A DNA stretch of 64,000 bases from Myxococcales bacterium (GTDB taxonomy: Bacteria > Myxococcota > Myxococcia > Myxococcales > JAKAPL01), in the NCBI GenBank assembly GCA_021783235.1, contig JAJXUD010000006.1, positions 31,506 to 95,505 of the forward strand. The letters run 5' to 3'. The notes beneath the pieces were generated by a model, which saw only the letters and a list, made by a program, of their open reading frames with translations, did no database searches and was not told the DNA's origin. The translations under genes and the position numbers were made by a program. This document shows, one piece after another, positions 52,527 to 61,655 of the stretch (positions are counted from its first letter, which is position 1; each line of letters opens with the position of its first letter).

Positions 52527-53308
52527 CGGTCGCGTCGCTCTCGCTCCCTCTCTGGCGGGCGGCCGGCGTCACGGCCGCGGCGTTCGCCGCCGGCGCCGTC
52601 AACTCGATCGCCGGGGGCGGCACGCTGATCACCTTTCCGGCGCTCCTCGCGCTGGGGCTCCCCGCCATCGGCGCGAACGCCACGAGCACCGTCGCGCTGG
52701 TGCCCGGCTCGCTCGCCGCCGGCTACGCCTACCGGTCCGAGATCGGCGGCGGCAGGCGACGCCTCGCGGCCTTGCTCGCGCCGAGCCTCCTCGGCGGGGC
52801 AGCCGGCGCGGCGCTCGTCGTCGGGCTGGGCAACGCCCGCTTCGCGGCCCTGGCGCCCTGGCTCGTCCTCGCGGCCACGGGGCTCTTCCTCGCGGGAGGC
52901 CTGCGCCAGCGGCTCGCCCCCGCCTCGACGAGCGGCCTCCCCGGCAGCGGCCCGCTCGCGCTGCTGGCCCTCGGGCAGCTCGCCATCGCCGTCTACGGGG
53001 GCTTCTTCGGTGCGGGCATGGGGGTGCTGATGCTCGCCCTCTACGGCTTCTGGGGGCTCGCGAACCTCCACGAGATGAACGGCCTCAAGAGCCTCGCCGC
53101 CGCCGCCATCAACGCCGCCGCCGCGGCCTACTTCGCGCTCTCGGGCGAGGTGGACTGGCCGCTCGTCGCGCTCATGGCGACGGGGGCCATCTTGGGCGGC
53201 TACGCCGGCGCCCTGCTCGCGCGGCGGGTCGGACAGCGCTGGGTGCGGCTCGCGGTCGGCGCCATCGGACTCGGCTTCTCGGCCTACCTCCTCGCGCGCC
53301 GGCTCTGA
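52523..53308 (+). CDS. TSUP (TauE/SafE)-family sulfur-anion permease
   Basis: About 261 residues with 7-8 TM helices. Repeat 1 GAVNSIAGGGTLITFPALL, then NATSTVALVPGSLAAGYAY, and repeat 2 YGGFFGAGMGVLMLALYG with NGLKSLAAAAIN, the TSUP hallmarks. It exports or imports sulfite, sulfonates or related anions across the inner membrane. No ATG/GTG/TTG exists before the first helix: the frame opens after TAG at 52478-52480 and the best candidate is CTG at 52523, coupled to a short leader ORF. A GTG at 52700 would lose the first repeat. Start therefore uncertain. Confidence 0.82.
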   Translation: MTVASLSLPLWRAAGVTAAAFAAGAVNSIAGGGTLITFPALLALGLPAIGANATSTVALVPGSLAAGYAYRSEIGGGRRRLAALLAPSLLGGAAGAALVVGLGNARFAALAPWLVLAATGLFLAGGLRQRLAPASTSGLPGSGPLALLALGQLAIAVYGGFFGAGMGVLMLALYGFWGLANLHEMNGLKSLAAAAINAAAAAYFALSGEVDWPLVALMATGAILGGYAGALLARRVGQRWVRLAVGAIGLGFSAYLLARRL

Positions 53309-53379
53309 TCGCGGCACCCCATCATCCAGGGGGCGGCGCGGCCGGCGCCTTGCGCTCCTGGGCGACTCGCTCTAGGTAC

Positions 53380-53763
53380 ATGGGCCACATGATCGAATCC
53401 TTCAAGCGGCCTCCGGGGTCTCTCCGCTGGCCTCCCCGCCAGCGCTTTCTTCTCACCCAGCTCGGCCGCGAGGCCTGCGAGGAGCGCGGCGAGGCCATCG
53501 CCGCCTCGCGCGCCGCGAACGAAGGGCGCGACGGGCTCGAGCAGCGCGAGCGCGAGTGGGCCGACCGCCGGAGCATCGAGCCGGGCGATGGCATCTTCCT
53601 CGCCGAGCTGCTCGAGGGCCCTCAGACGGCCTCGCAGCTCGCGGAGCGGCTCGCCGACTGCGGCTCGACCCGCGCCGAGGCCCAGGCCGCGCTGGATCGG
53701 CTCTTCAAGGCGGGCCTCGTCGCGGCCGAAACCCGCGGCCAGCCGGACCCGCAGCCCGGCTAG
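53380..53763 (+). CDS. Hypothetical charged protein, possible winged helix
   Basis: 127 residues. A basic N-terminus (MIESFKRPPGSLRW), an Arg/Glu-rich helix (EACEERGEAIAASRAANEGR) and a C-terminal part LLEGPQTASQLAERLADCGS, then AQAALDRLFKAGLVAAETRG that has the spacing of a small winged-helix (MarR/Lrp-like) domain. The ATG at 53380 or the one at 53389 could be used. It ends 4 nt inside the convergent SPFH gene stop. I do not recognise a family; the HTH reading is by pattern only. Confidence 0.55.
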   Translation: MGHMIESFKRPPGSLRWPPRQRFLLTQLGREACEERGEAIAASRAANEGRDGLEQREREWADRRSIEPGDGIFLAELLEGPQTASQLAERLADCGSTRAEAQAALDRLFKAGLVAAETRGQPDPQPG

Positions 53764-54845
53764 CCGAACTTCTTGCCGCAGGCCGAGCAGAACGCCGCGC
53801 CGGGGGTCAGCGAGGCGCCGCAGCCGGGACAGTAGCGGGCGGCCGACGAAGCGGCGGCCGCGGCGAGCTCGGCGCCGCAGGCGCTGCAGAATTTCCCCGG
53901 CGCGACCTGGGCGCCGCACTTCGGGCAGGGGAGCGCGGCCGGCGCCGGCGCGGCGGGCCGCGACGAGCCCATCGCCGCCATGACGTTGCCGAGCGACATG
54001 CCGGCGCCGAGGCCCATCCCCATGCCCATCGCGCCGCCGCCCTCGCCCGGGTTCTGGGCCGCGCTCATCATGGCCTGGCCCATGGCGTACTGCTGGTAGC
54101 CGCCCGCCAGGTTCGAGTAGGCCGCGGTCTCGGTGAGCTTCGAGATCTTCTCGTGGCTCTCGGGGTCGAGCGTCAGGTGGAAGTCGTTGAAGAGCCGGAT
54201 GGCGACGCCGTAGCGGTCGAGCGTCGGCTTCGTCTGGGAGATGATCTCGTCCTTGAGGGAGCGGGCCATCGTGCCGAGGTCGAGCGCGCCGATCTTCTTC
54301 TCGCTGAGGATGCCGCCGACGACGTCCTGGAGCGCGTTGACGAAGTAGGTCGAGAAGGTCCGCATGGCCTCGTCGTCGTCGTACTGCGCCTTGATCCCGA
54401 CGAGCTCCACGAGGAAGCGGACCGGATCGATGATGTGGGCGACGTACTCGCCGTGGACCTGGAGGAGCACCGGGATGCCCGTCTTCGGGTCCTGCACCTC
54501 CGAGAGCTGGCCGCCGAAGCGGATGCCCGGGACGTCGCGGTTCGAGACGAAGATCAGCTGCGACATGAGGAAGTCGCCGCCGGTGGCCTTGTCGATGAGC
54601 AGCGAGAGGAACGGGTAGGAGGCGCCGTCCAGCGTGTGGGTCCCTGGGCCGAAGGTGCCGGCGACGGGGGAGCGCTGCCCCGGCGTGAGCTGCCCGAGGC
54701 GCACGAAGATCGCGACCTCGTCCGGCAGGACCGTGAGCTGCGTCATCAGCCGGATGTTCTGGTCCGGCCAGGCGTAGAGCAGGGCGCCGCGCGCCTCGGG
54801 CGGGCGGGCGATGAACTCGCGGCGAACCTCGTGGAAGAGCCCCAT
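53760..54845 (-). CDS. SPFH-domain protein with two C-terminal zinc ribbons
   Basis: 361 residues. A virion-core-like SPFH domain runs about 1-240 (MGLFHEVRREF, ALLYAWPDQNIR, SQLIFVSNRDVPGIRFGGQL), then a Met/Gly-rich linker (GAMGMGMGLGAGM) and two zinc ribbons: CPKCGAQVAPGKFCSACG and CPGCGASLTPGAAFCSACG. Similar proteins (YdjI-type) form membrane-associated scaffolds of uncertain role, some tied to phage or antimicrobial stress. AGGAGG lies just before the ATG. Divergent from the glutamine amidotransferase gene. Both ribbons keep all four Cys. Confidence 0.86.
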   Translation of the reverse strand: MGLFHEVRREFIARPPEARGALLYAWPDQNIRLMTQLTVLPDEVAIFVRLGQLTPGQRSPVAGTFGPGTHTLDGASYPFLSLLIDKATGGDFLMSQLIFVSNRDVPGIRFGGQLSEVQDPKTGIPVLLQVHGEYVAHIIDPVRFLVELVGIKAQYDDDEAMRTFSTYFVNALQDVVGGILSEKKIGALDLGTMARSLKDEIISQTKPTLDRYGVAIRLFNDFHLTLDPESHEKISKLTETAAYSNLAGGYQQYAMGQAMMSAAQNPGEGGGAMGMGMGLGAGMSLGNVMAAMGSSRPAAPAPAALPCPKCGAQVAPGKFCSACGAELAAAAASSAARYCPGCGASLTPGAAFCSACGKKFG

Positions 54846-54960
54846 GTGCAACCTCCTACGGATCGGAGATGAGGCCACCCTACCCCGCCCGGGGTCGCCG
54901 GGGAAGGCGCCGTCGCGCGAGAGGGACGGACGCCGTGGAACGTGCTAGAGTTTAGAACGA

Positions 54961-55737
54961 ATGTGCCGGCTGTTCGGCCTCAGGGCCGCCTCGCCCCATC
55001 CTGTCCAAGACTCCCTCCTGCACGAGAGCAACGCGCTCCGGCTGCAGAGCCGCGAGCACCCGGACGGCTGGGGCATCGGCCACTACCCGAGTGGGGCCTC
55101 GGCCGAGGCGCCGCTCGTCACCCGGGGGCTTGCCCCGGCCTTCGCCGACCGGGAGTTCGCCCGGGCGGCCGACCGCGTGGTCGCGCAGATCGTGGTCGCC
55201 CACGTCCGCAAGGCGAGCTGCGGCCCCGTGGCGCTCGAGAACACCCACCCGTTCGCGCGCGGCCGCTGGCTCTTCGCGCACAACGGGACCGTCAGCCGCT
55301 TCGCCGACGATCCCGCCGTGCGCCTCCGGCTCGAGGCCGAGCTCGACCCCGACCTGCGCGGCGAGCTGCGCGGCGACACCGACAGCGAGCGGATCTTCCT
55401 GCTCTTCCTCGCCCGGCTGCGCGCCGGCGGCCCGCTGTCGGAGCCCTCGCCACCGGAGCGGATCGCGCGGGCCCTCGCCGCCACGGTCGACACGGTCCGC
55501 GCCATCGCCGATCGGCCCGGCGAGATCCCGTCGAGCCTGACCTTCATCGTCAGCGACGGCCGGACGCTCCTCTCCCTCCGGCACGGCCGAACGCTCCACT
55601 TCCGCGGCGAGCTCGACCCAGAGGGCCGGGTCGAGCGCTTCATGGTGGCGAGCGAGATCCTCGGCGGCCAGGGGCTCTGGCAGGAGGTGCCCGAGGGCGG
55701 CGTCGTCGGCGTGGGGCCGGAGCTGCGGCTGCTCTGA
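54961..55737 (+). CDS. Class II glutamine amidotransferase (YafJ-like)
   Basis: 258 residues. It begins MCRLFGLRA with the catalytic Cys as residue 2 (exposed after Met removal), then DGWGIGHY, VVAHVRKASCG, ENTHPFARGRWLFAHNGTVS and DTDSERIFLLFL, the order of a glutaminase-type Ntn hydrolase fold. No synthase domain follows, so the ammonia acceptor is unknown. Such solo YafJ/EgtC-like enzymes can act as hydrolases of gamma-glutamyl compounds. No second ergothioneine gene is nearby. Confidence 0.9.
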   Translation: MCRLFGLRAASPHPVQDSLLHESNALRLQSREHPDGWGIGHYPSGASAEAPLVTRGLAPAFADREFARAADRVVAQIVVAHVRKASCGPVALENTHPFARGRWLFAHNGTVSRFADDPAVRLRLEAELDPDLRGELRGDTDSERIFLLFLARLRAGGPLSEPSPPERIARALAATVDTVRAIADRPGEIPSSLTFIVSDGRTLLSLRHGRTLHFRGELDPEGRVERFMVASEILGGQGLWQEVPEGGVVGVGPELRLL

Positions 55738-55754
55738 GCCGGCGCGACGCGCTC

Positions 55755-58004
55755 CTAGAGCAGCTCGGGGCGCTCGATCGCCGCGGCGGCTTGGCGGGCG
55801 AGCGCGCGCACGGCGTCGACGAACGTCCCGAAGCGCTCGTCCCGCGTGTGGCCGTGGACCCAGCGGGCGTAGATCTGCTGGGCCACCACCGCGGTCTTGA
55901 AGAGGCCGAAGGCGTAGTAGAAGGAGAGGTGGCCGAGGTCGCGGCCAGTCTTCTCGGCGTACGCCTCCGCGATCCCGCGCCGCGTGGCCATGCCGGGGAG
56001 ATCGGTCGGCCCGAAGCGGAAGCGCCGCAGCGCCTCGGGGTCGCGGGGCTCGACCCAGTAGCAGAGCGCCGTGCCGAGGTCCATCAGCGGATCGCCGAGC
56101 GCGGCCATCTCCCAGTCGAGGATGCCCACGACGCGTCCGAGGTCCATGGGATCGAGCACGAGGTTGTCGAGCTTGTAGTCGTTGTGGAGCAGCGCCGCGC
56201 CGCCGGGCGGCGGCAGGTGGGCCGCGAGCCAGCGGGCGACCTCGACGACCTCGGGGATCTCGTCGGTCCGCGCGTCCTCGTAGCGCGTCGTCCAGCCCGC
56301 GACCTGCCGCGCCACGTAGCCTTCGGGCTGGCCGAAGTCCGAGAGCCCCACCGCCCGGTAGTCGATCGCGTGGAGCTCGGCGAGGACGTCGGCGAAGGAG
56401 CGGCAGATCCGGCCGGCGGCGGCGGGATCGATGGCGACGCCGCGCGGGGGATCGCGCCGGAGGACGAGGCCGGGCACGCGGCGCATCAGGTAGAACTTCG
56501 CGCCGATCACGGCCTCGTCCTCGCAGAAGGCGACGGGGCGCGGGGCGCGCGGCCAGACGGGCGCGAGGGCCGAGAGCACCCGGTACTCGCGCCCCATGTC
56601 GTGGGCCGTCTTGACCCGGGCGCCGAACGGTGGCCGGCGCAGCACGTAGTCCTCGCCCGCGTAGCGCAGGAGGTAGGTCAGGTTGGAGTGGCCGCGGGGG
56701 AACTGGGAGACGGCGAGCGTGCCCTTCCTCGCGAGCGCCCCCTCGAGCCAAGCGGCGAGCCGGCCCTCGTCGAGCTCTTCCCCGCGCCGCACCGGCGCGA
56801 CGTCCTCTCCGCCGGGCGCGAGGCGCTTCAGCACGCTGCGCGCCGCCGCGACCTTGTGCACCTCGTCGGGGCCGTCGTAGATGCGCGCCCCGCGCTCGTG
56901 CGCCCACCACGAGGCGAGGATCGTGTCGTCGGTGAGCCCCAGGGCGCCGTGGACCTGGATGGCGCGGTCGATCGTCTCCTGCAGGACCTCGGCCACGTGG
57001 AACTTGATGAGCGACACCTCCTCGCGGGCCGCCTTCTGCCCCTCGCGGTCGATGCGCCAGGCGGCCTTGAGCACGAGCAGCCGGGCCGCGTCGATGCGGG
57101 CGCGGCACTCCGCGATCCAGGCCTGCACGATCTCCTTCGCGGCGAGCGGCTCGCCGCCCGCGACCTCGCGCCCGGCGGCGCGGAGGCACATCATCGCGAA
57201 GGCCCGCTCGCAGATGCCGATCCAGCGCATGCAGTGGTGGATCCGCCCGGCCCCGAGCCGCTCCTGGGCGATGGCGAAGCCCTTCCCCCGCTCGCCGAGC
57301 AGGTTCTCGGCGGGCACCCGGCAGCCCGAGAAGCGCAGCTCCGCGTGGCTGAAGTAGCCCTCGCCGGCGTGGCCCATCACCGGAACGTTGCGGACGCGGA
57401 CGAAGCCCGGGGTGCCGGTGGGCACGAGGATGAGGCTCGCCCGGGCGTGCCGCGGCGCCTCGGGGTCGGTGACCGCCATCACCACCGCGAAGTCCGTGCC
57501 CTCCGCCGAGGAGGCGAACCACTTGTGCCCGTCGAGGATCCACTCCCCGCCCTCGAGCCGCGCCCGCGTGGACATCTCGGTGGGGTTGCTGCCGGCGTGC
57601 TCGGGCTCGGTCATCGCGAAGCAGGAGCGGACCTCGCCCCGGGCGAGCGGCTCGAGGAAGCGCCGGCGCTGCGCGGGGGTCGCGTGGGCCTCGAGGATCT
57701 CCACGTTCCCGGCGTCGGGCGCGGCGCAGCCGAAGACGTAGTGGCCGAGCGGGCTGCGCCCCAGCACCTCCGAGACGAGGCCGTGCTCGAGCAGCGAGAG
57801 CCCCATGCCGCCGAGCTCACGCGAAAGCTGCGGCGCCCAGAGGCCGAGCTCCCTCACCCGGGCCCGCAGGGAGCGCAGCTCGGGCTCGCAGGCGTTGAAC
57901 CCGCGGGTGAAGAGGTCGGGCTCGCGCGGGATCAGCTCGCCCTCGACGAAGGCGGACATGCGCCCGAGCACGGGCTCGAGCGAGGGAGGTGTCGCGAAAT
58001 CCAT
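55755..58004 (-). CDS. Acyl-CoA dehydrogenase - aminoglycoside-phosphotransferase-like fusion
   Basis: 749 residues. Residues about 1-395 are an acyl-CoA dehydrogenase: CFAMTEPEHAGSNPTEM for FAD binding, WILDGHKWFASSAEGTDF, IHHCMRWIG, AIQVHGALGLTDD. After a short linker, about 405-749 is a phosphotransferase (APH/choline-kinase-like) domain with Brenner-type HNDYKLDNLVLD and the metal Asp in GILDWEMAALGDPLMDLG. The same two domains are joined in the opposite order in animal ACAD10/ACAD11, which act on 4-hydroxy acids via phosphorylation. Substrate by analogy: hydroxylated fatty acyl-CoA. Divergent from an enoyl-CoA hydratase gene. Confidence 0.9.
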   Translation of the reverse strand: MDFATPPSLEPVLGRMSAFVEGELIPREPDLFTRGFNACEPELRSLRARVRELGLWAPQLSRELGGMGLSLLEHGLVSEVLGRSPLGHYVFGCAAPDAGNVEILEAHATPAQRRRFLEPLARGEVRSCFAMTEPEHAGSNPTEMSTRARLEGGEWILDGHKWFASSAEGTDFAVVMAVTDPEAPRHARASLILVPTGTPGFVRVRNVPVMGHAGEGYFSHAELRFSGCRVPAENLLGERGKGFAIAQERLGAGRIHHCMRWIGICERAFAMMCLRAAGREVAGGEPLAAKEIVQAWIAECRARIDAARLLVLKAAWRIDREGQKAAREEVSLIKFHVAEVLQETIDRAIQVHGALGLTDDTILASWWAHERGARIYDGPDEVHKVAAARSVLKRLAPGGEDVAPVRRGEELDEGRLAAWLEGALARKGTLAVSQFPRGHSNLTYLLRYAGEDYVLRRPPFGARVKTAHDMGREYRVLSALAPVWPRAPRPVAFCEDEAVIGAKFYLMRRVPGLVLRRDPPRGVAIDPAAAGRICRSFADVLAELHAIDYRAVGLSDFGQPEGYVARQVAGWTTRYEDARTDEIPEVVEVARWLAAHLPPPGGAALLHNDYKLDNLVLDPMDLGRVVGILDWEMAALGDPLMDLGTALCYWVEPRDPEALRRFRFGPTDLPGMATRRGIAEAYAEKTGRDLGHLSFYYAFGLFKTAVVAQQIYARWVHGHTRDERFGTFVDAVRALARQAAAAIERPELL

Positions 58005-58225
58005 CGTCGGCTCCGGGCCCCCGGCCTTTGGGCTTCTTCCGCGCGATCTCGACGCGCCGCTGGGAGAGCGGGGCGTCTTTCCGGGAGGGTCCCGGGAACC
58101 TAGCCGAAATGGACCACCCGGTCACGCCTCATCCGCGCGCGCCGCCGGCGGGCGCGCGCCCGCGACCCCGGTCGGCGAAGGCCAGGAACAGCCCCCCGCC
58201 CGCGCGGTTCCGCTAGGATGGCGCG

Positions 58226-59017
58226 ATGAACGTCCGCAGCGAGAGGCGCGGCCCGATCTGCATCGTCACCCTCGACCGACCGGAGGCGCGCAACGCGGTC
58301 GACGGCCCGACCGCGCGCGAGCTGGCGCGCGCCTTCCGCTCCTTCGACGCGGACGAGCGGCTCTCGGTGGCCATCCTCACGGGCGCGGGCGGGACGTTCT
58401 GCGCCGGGGCCGACCTCAAGTCGATCGGCGGCCCGCGCTCGCCGCGCGTCGCGGAGCGCGGCGACGCGCCGCTCGGGTTGAGCCGGCTCACGCTCGGCAA
58501 GCCGGTGATCGCGGCCGTCGAGGGCTGGGCCGTCGCGGGCGGCCTCGAGCTCGCGCTCTGGTGCGACCTTCGCGTCGCCGCGCGCGACGCGGTCTTCGGC
58601 GTCTTCTGCCGCCGCTGGGGCGTGCCGCTCGTGGACGGCGGCACGATCCGCCTCCCGAGGATCGTGGGGATGGGCAACGCGCTCGACCTCATCCTCACCG
58701 GCCGCGGCGTCAAGGGAGCGGAGGCCGTGCGCCTGGGGCTCGTCAACCGCCTCGTGCCGCGCGGCGAGGCGCTGGCGGCCGCCCTCGCGCTCGCCGAGGA
58801 GATCGCCGCCTTCCCGCAGGCCTGCCTGCGCTCGGACCGCCTCTCCGCCTACGAGGGCTGGGTCCTCTCCCACGCGCGGGCCCACCGCAACGAGACTCGC
58901 CGGGGGCTCGCGGTGCTCGCCTCGGGCGAGACGCTCGCGGGCGCGCGCCGATTCGCCGGAGGCGCGGGACGACACGGCGCGTTTGGGCGCAAGGCGAAGC
59001 CCGGGCGCTCGGGCTAG
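58226..59017 (+). CDS. Enoyl-CoA hydratase/isomerase family protein
   Basis: 263 residues. Crotonase fold: VTLDRPEARNAVDGPTARE, AGGTFCAGADLKSIGG (oxyanion hole), then VAGGLELALWCDLRVAARDA and the C-terminal RSDRLSAYEG. The first catalytic Glu equivalent lies near GGLELALWCD; the second position reads WGVPLVDGGT with Asp rather than Glu, so the exact reaction (hydratase, isomerase, hydrolase) is open. It is divergent from the ACAD-APH fusion gene by 221 bp; both point to catabolism of an acyl-CoA. Confidence 0.9.
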   Translation: MNVRSERRGPICIVTLDRPEARNAVDGPTARELARAFRSFDADERLSVAILTGAGGTFCAGADLKSIGGPRSPRVAERGDAPLGLSRLTLGKPVIAAVEGWAVAGGLELALWCDLRVAARDAVFGVFCRRWGVPLVDGGTIRLPRIVGMGNALDLILTGRGVKGAEAVRLGLVNRLVPRGEALAAALALAEEIAAFPQACLRSDRLSAYEGWVLSHARAHRNETRRGLAVLASGETLAGARRFAGGAGRHGAFGRKAKPGRSG

Positions 59018-59041
59018 GCGCCGCCCGCGCCCCGCCCGGCC

Positions 59042-59839
59042 TCACCCGGCGTCGAGCCCCGGGCACGCCGAGCAGAGGCAGACCGGACAGTCCTCCTCCT
59101 TGAAGGCCGTCTGCGGGCAATCCGCGTCGCAACCCTGGAACGCACAGTCGCCGCCGCCGGGCAGGGCGCAGATGCCACTCGACTTTTGACCACCGCCCGG
59201 CAGCGCGAGCATCGCGCACCAGCCGCCCGGACAGTCGGCGTCGCTCTCGCAGCTGCAGGCGCCACCGAGGCAGTCGCGGTGACAGATTCCCGATCCCTGT
59301 TCGACAGCGTAATCGTGGTACCCGGTGCACGAGGTGAGCGGCACGTCACAGTAGCTCCCGCTGCCGCACTGCGAATCAGCCGTGCATGCCACTCCGCCGC
59401 TGGTCCCGCTGCTCGAGGAGCCGCCGGGACAGCTCGTGCACAGGCAGAGGGTCCCCAGCCGATCGGTGAAGGGGGTGGCGGGGCAATCGGCCGGGCACTG
59501 GTAGTAGCTCGGCCCCGGATCGTAATAGACCGGCAGGCACTTCCCGGCGCTGCAGCTGCTCGTCGGGCAATCCGCATCGCTCGTGCAGACGCAGGCGCCG
59601 TTGGAACAGTCGCGGTGGCAGCTCCCGCCCGCGAGGACCGAGCCCGGGTAGCTGCGGGGTCCAGGCGAGCTGCAGGCAGGCAGGTCGACCGGGCAGGCGG
59701 TGAACTGGGCATCGCAGTACTCGCCGGCGCCACACTCCACGTCACGCGTGCAGGGCGCGCCGCCGCCGTCGCCCTCGGCGGTTCCCTGGAAGCAGCAGGA
59801 CGCTAGGAGGAGGGTGCTCAGTCCGACCAGTCTTCTCAT
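59042..59839 (-). CDS. Cys-rich secreted lipoprotein (CxSDxDC repeats)
   Basis: 265 residues. Signal MRRLVGLSTLLLASC ending in a lipobox, then roughly 40 Cys residues in repeating short units such as CTRDVECGAGEYC, CTSDADCPTSSCSAGKC, CTADSQCGSGSYC and CESDADCPGGWC. These are disulfide-rich, Dickkopf-like repeats seen on surfaces of myxobacteria and relatives. Two larger similar halves (about 30-150 and 155-262) suggest internal duplication. GGGGAACTCGAC leads the ATG. Function unknown; probably surface or adhesion related. Confidence 0.8.
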   Translation of the reverse strand: MRRLVGLSTLLLASCCFQGTAEGDGGGAPCTRDVECGAGEYCDAQFTACPVDLPACSSPGPRSYPGSVLAGGSCHRDCSNGACVCTSDADCPTSSCSAGKCLPVYYDPGPSYYQCPADCPATPFTDRLGTLCLCTSCPGGSSSSGTSGGVACTADSQCGSGSYCDVPLTSCTGYHDYAVEQGSGICHRDCLGGACSCESDADCPGGWCAMLALPGGGQKSSGICALPGGGDCAFQGCDADCPQTAFKEEDCPVCLCSACPGLDAG

Positions 59840-59965
59840 GTCGAGTTCCCCTGGAATGCGTTCCCATCCGCCGGCTGCAACGTCCGCGCCGGCTGCCAAG
59901 CCCCCGGATTTGCGATCGCCGTCCCCGAACCCCCTCGGGCACGCGCGCCTGCCTGCAACGGTTTT

Positions 59966-60910
59966 TTGAGTATCGACGGTGCTTCGAACGAACGGCTGGC
60001 CGCGGGGGCGAGGCGAGGCCCGGCCGCTCGGCGACGCGTCGTCCGATCGGCTCGACGGTCGAGGAGACCGGCGCCCTGCTCCACCCAACCGCTTGGACCG
60101 AGCGTCCCGCCCCTTTCCTCGAGCCTCCCCCCGGTCCCATCGACGAACCCCGGGGCGAGGAGGACCAGCTCGCCCCCTTCATGGACGAGGAGATCGGTGG
60201 GACGCTCGAGGGAGGGCCTGGGACGCTTCTCCTCCGGCCCTTCATCGGCGATGACAGGTGTGGGGCGAACGGCGGAGGCCCCTTCCTGCTCCGTCCAACC
60301 GGTCTCCTCGCGCGTCCAGCGGCCGCGACGCTTCGTCCGATCGGCCCGACGGTCGAGGAGACCCGCGCCACGCTCCAACCAACCGCTTGGACCGAGCACC
60401 CCGCCCCTTTCCTCGCGCATCCCCCCGATTTCATCGACGAACTCCGGGGCGAGGAGAACCACCTCGGCCCCTTCATCGACGAGGAGGCCGGTGGGACGCT
60501 CGATGAAGCCGCCGGGACGCTCCATGAAAGGGCTTGGACGCTTCTCCTCCGGCCCTTCACCGACGATGAAAGGGGCGAGATGAACGATGAAAGCCCCTCG
60601 TTGCTCGGTCCAACCGGTTTCATCGCGCGTCAAAGGGCCGCGACGCTTCGTCCAGCCGCTTCGATGGTCGAGGAGACCAGCTTCACGCTCCATCGAACTG
60701 CTTGGATGAAGCGTCCAAGGCCTTTCATCGAGCATCCCACCGGTGTCATCGACGAACTCCGGGGCGAGGAGAATCAGCTCGCCCCGTTCATCGACGAACT
60801 CCGGGGCGAGAAGAACCAACTCGCCCCTTTCTTCGACGATGAAACCCCTTGGACGAAGGAACCCGCCCCTTTCATCGAGCGTCCAACCGCTTGGATGAAG
60901 CGGGACGGGG
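59966..60910. repeat. 21-bp-periodic repeat array with ~300-bp higher-order copies
   Basis: Almost 950 bp built of 21-bp units, such as TTCATCGACGAACTCCGGGG repeated with drift. Because 21 is a multiple of 3 several frames are open and read as heptads (FIDELRG, EENQLAP, WTKEPAP on the + strand). On a larger scale about three copies of a 14-15-unit block are seen: landmarks at about 60044, 60338 and 60653 (spacing 294 and 315 bp). No start, ribosome site or domain was convincing for any frame. I treat it as a repeat region of unknown origin. Confidence 0.7.
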
Positions 60911-60914
60911 CCGA

Positions 60915-61427
60915 TCAGCCGCGTCCAGGCCAAGGACCGGTCCGGTCGCCCAGCTTCTTCGCGAATCCCTCGAACTCGTCGAGCTCCCCCTCGAGGGGGA
61001 CGAGGCTGCTCCGCCCCGGGATGGCGGCGAGCTGGACGATCCTCGCGCGGGAGTCCTCGCTCCTCGGGCGGAACGCGAGCGTGACGCGGCGTCGTCCGCC
61101 CGGGAGGTCGCGAATCGCGTCGATGACGAGCTCCTTCGAGGGTCCGTTCGGGTGTCGCACGCCCGAGAGGAGGCAGCAGTCGAGGTCGACGTCCCCTTTC
61201 CGCTCCTGGGGAGTCTTTCCGATCAGCGTCTGGATGTGGATCGCCTCGAGGAGCTCGCGAACCTCCTGCGGCTGCTCGAAGAGCGCATCCAGGTCGCCCC
61301 GCGCCGCCGCCTCCCCGTTGAACCTCGCCGCCGCCGCGCAGCGGAAGAGCACGCGGGGGCGGCGGACGATGGACTGGAGCCGCCCTTCCCGCCCCGCTCG
61401 ACGAAGAGCGCCGCCCTCTTCCGCCAA
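60915..61427 (-). CDS. Orphan hypothetical protein next to the repeat array
   Basis: 170 residues, mixed alpha/beta: EQPQEVRELLEAIHIQTLIG, KGDVDLDCCLLSGVRHPNGP, VIDAIRDLPGGRRRVTLAFR and a C-terminal GELDEFEGFAKKLGDR. It has no signal, TM or known motif. The frame is bordered at its 3' end by the repeat array. A second copy of the GELDE-E-FAK motif is found on the opposite strand at 62563-62640 after the RES gene. Family not recognised. Start at 61427 is the first ATG and its first 20 residues look weak. Confidence 0.55.
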   Translation of the reverse strand: MAEEGGALRRAGREGRLQSIVRRPRVLFRCAAAARFNGEAAARGDLDALFEQPQEVRELLEAIHIQTLIGKTPQERKGDVDLDCCLLSGVRHPNGPSKELVIDAIRDLPGGRRRVTLAFRPRSEDSRARIVQLAAIPGRSSLVPLEGELDEFEGFAKKLGDRTGPWPGRG

Positions 61428-61616
61428 GGTGGGCCCCGCTGGAGCCGTCGCGGTGGCGCTGGGCCGGTCGCTGGGCCTGACGCGCTGCTGGCCTTAGCAT
61501 GGGCGTGGCGGACAGCCTGCGGGCACCGGTGGGCCTTTCAGGTGGAGGTGGACCCGATCCCTTCAATGCCAGGACTGCCGAGCGGGCACCAGGTGGCCGA
61601 TGCACCGCCGAGCCAC

Positions 61617-61655
61617 CTGTTGGCATCTGGCGCCCCATGATATGCCAGTTGGCAT
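61617..61655. promoter_or_regulatory. Palindromic operator of the Xre-RES operon
   Basis: ATGCCAGTTGGCAT at 61642-61655 is a perfect 6-bp dyad around GT and covers the antitoxin start. A half-site repeat GTTGGCAT occurs at about 61618-61625. Two spaced sites over the start region suit autorepression by the HTH antitoxin. Confidence 0.5.

Noticed and set aside
59966..60910. CRISPR-like array
   Set aside because: The repeats are contiguous 21-bp units with drift, without unique spacers or cas genes.
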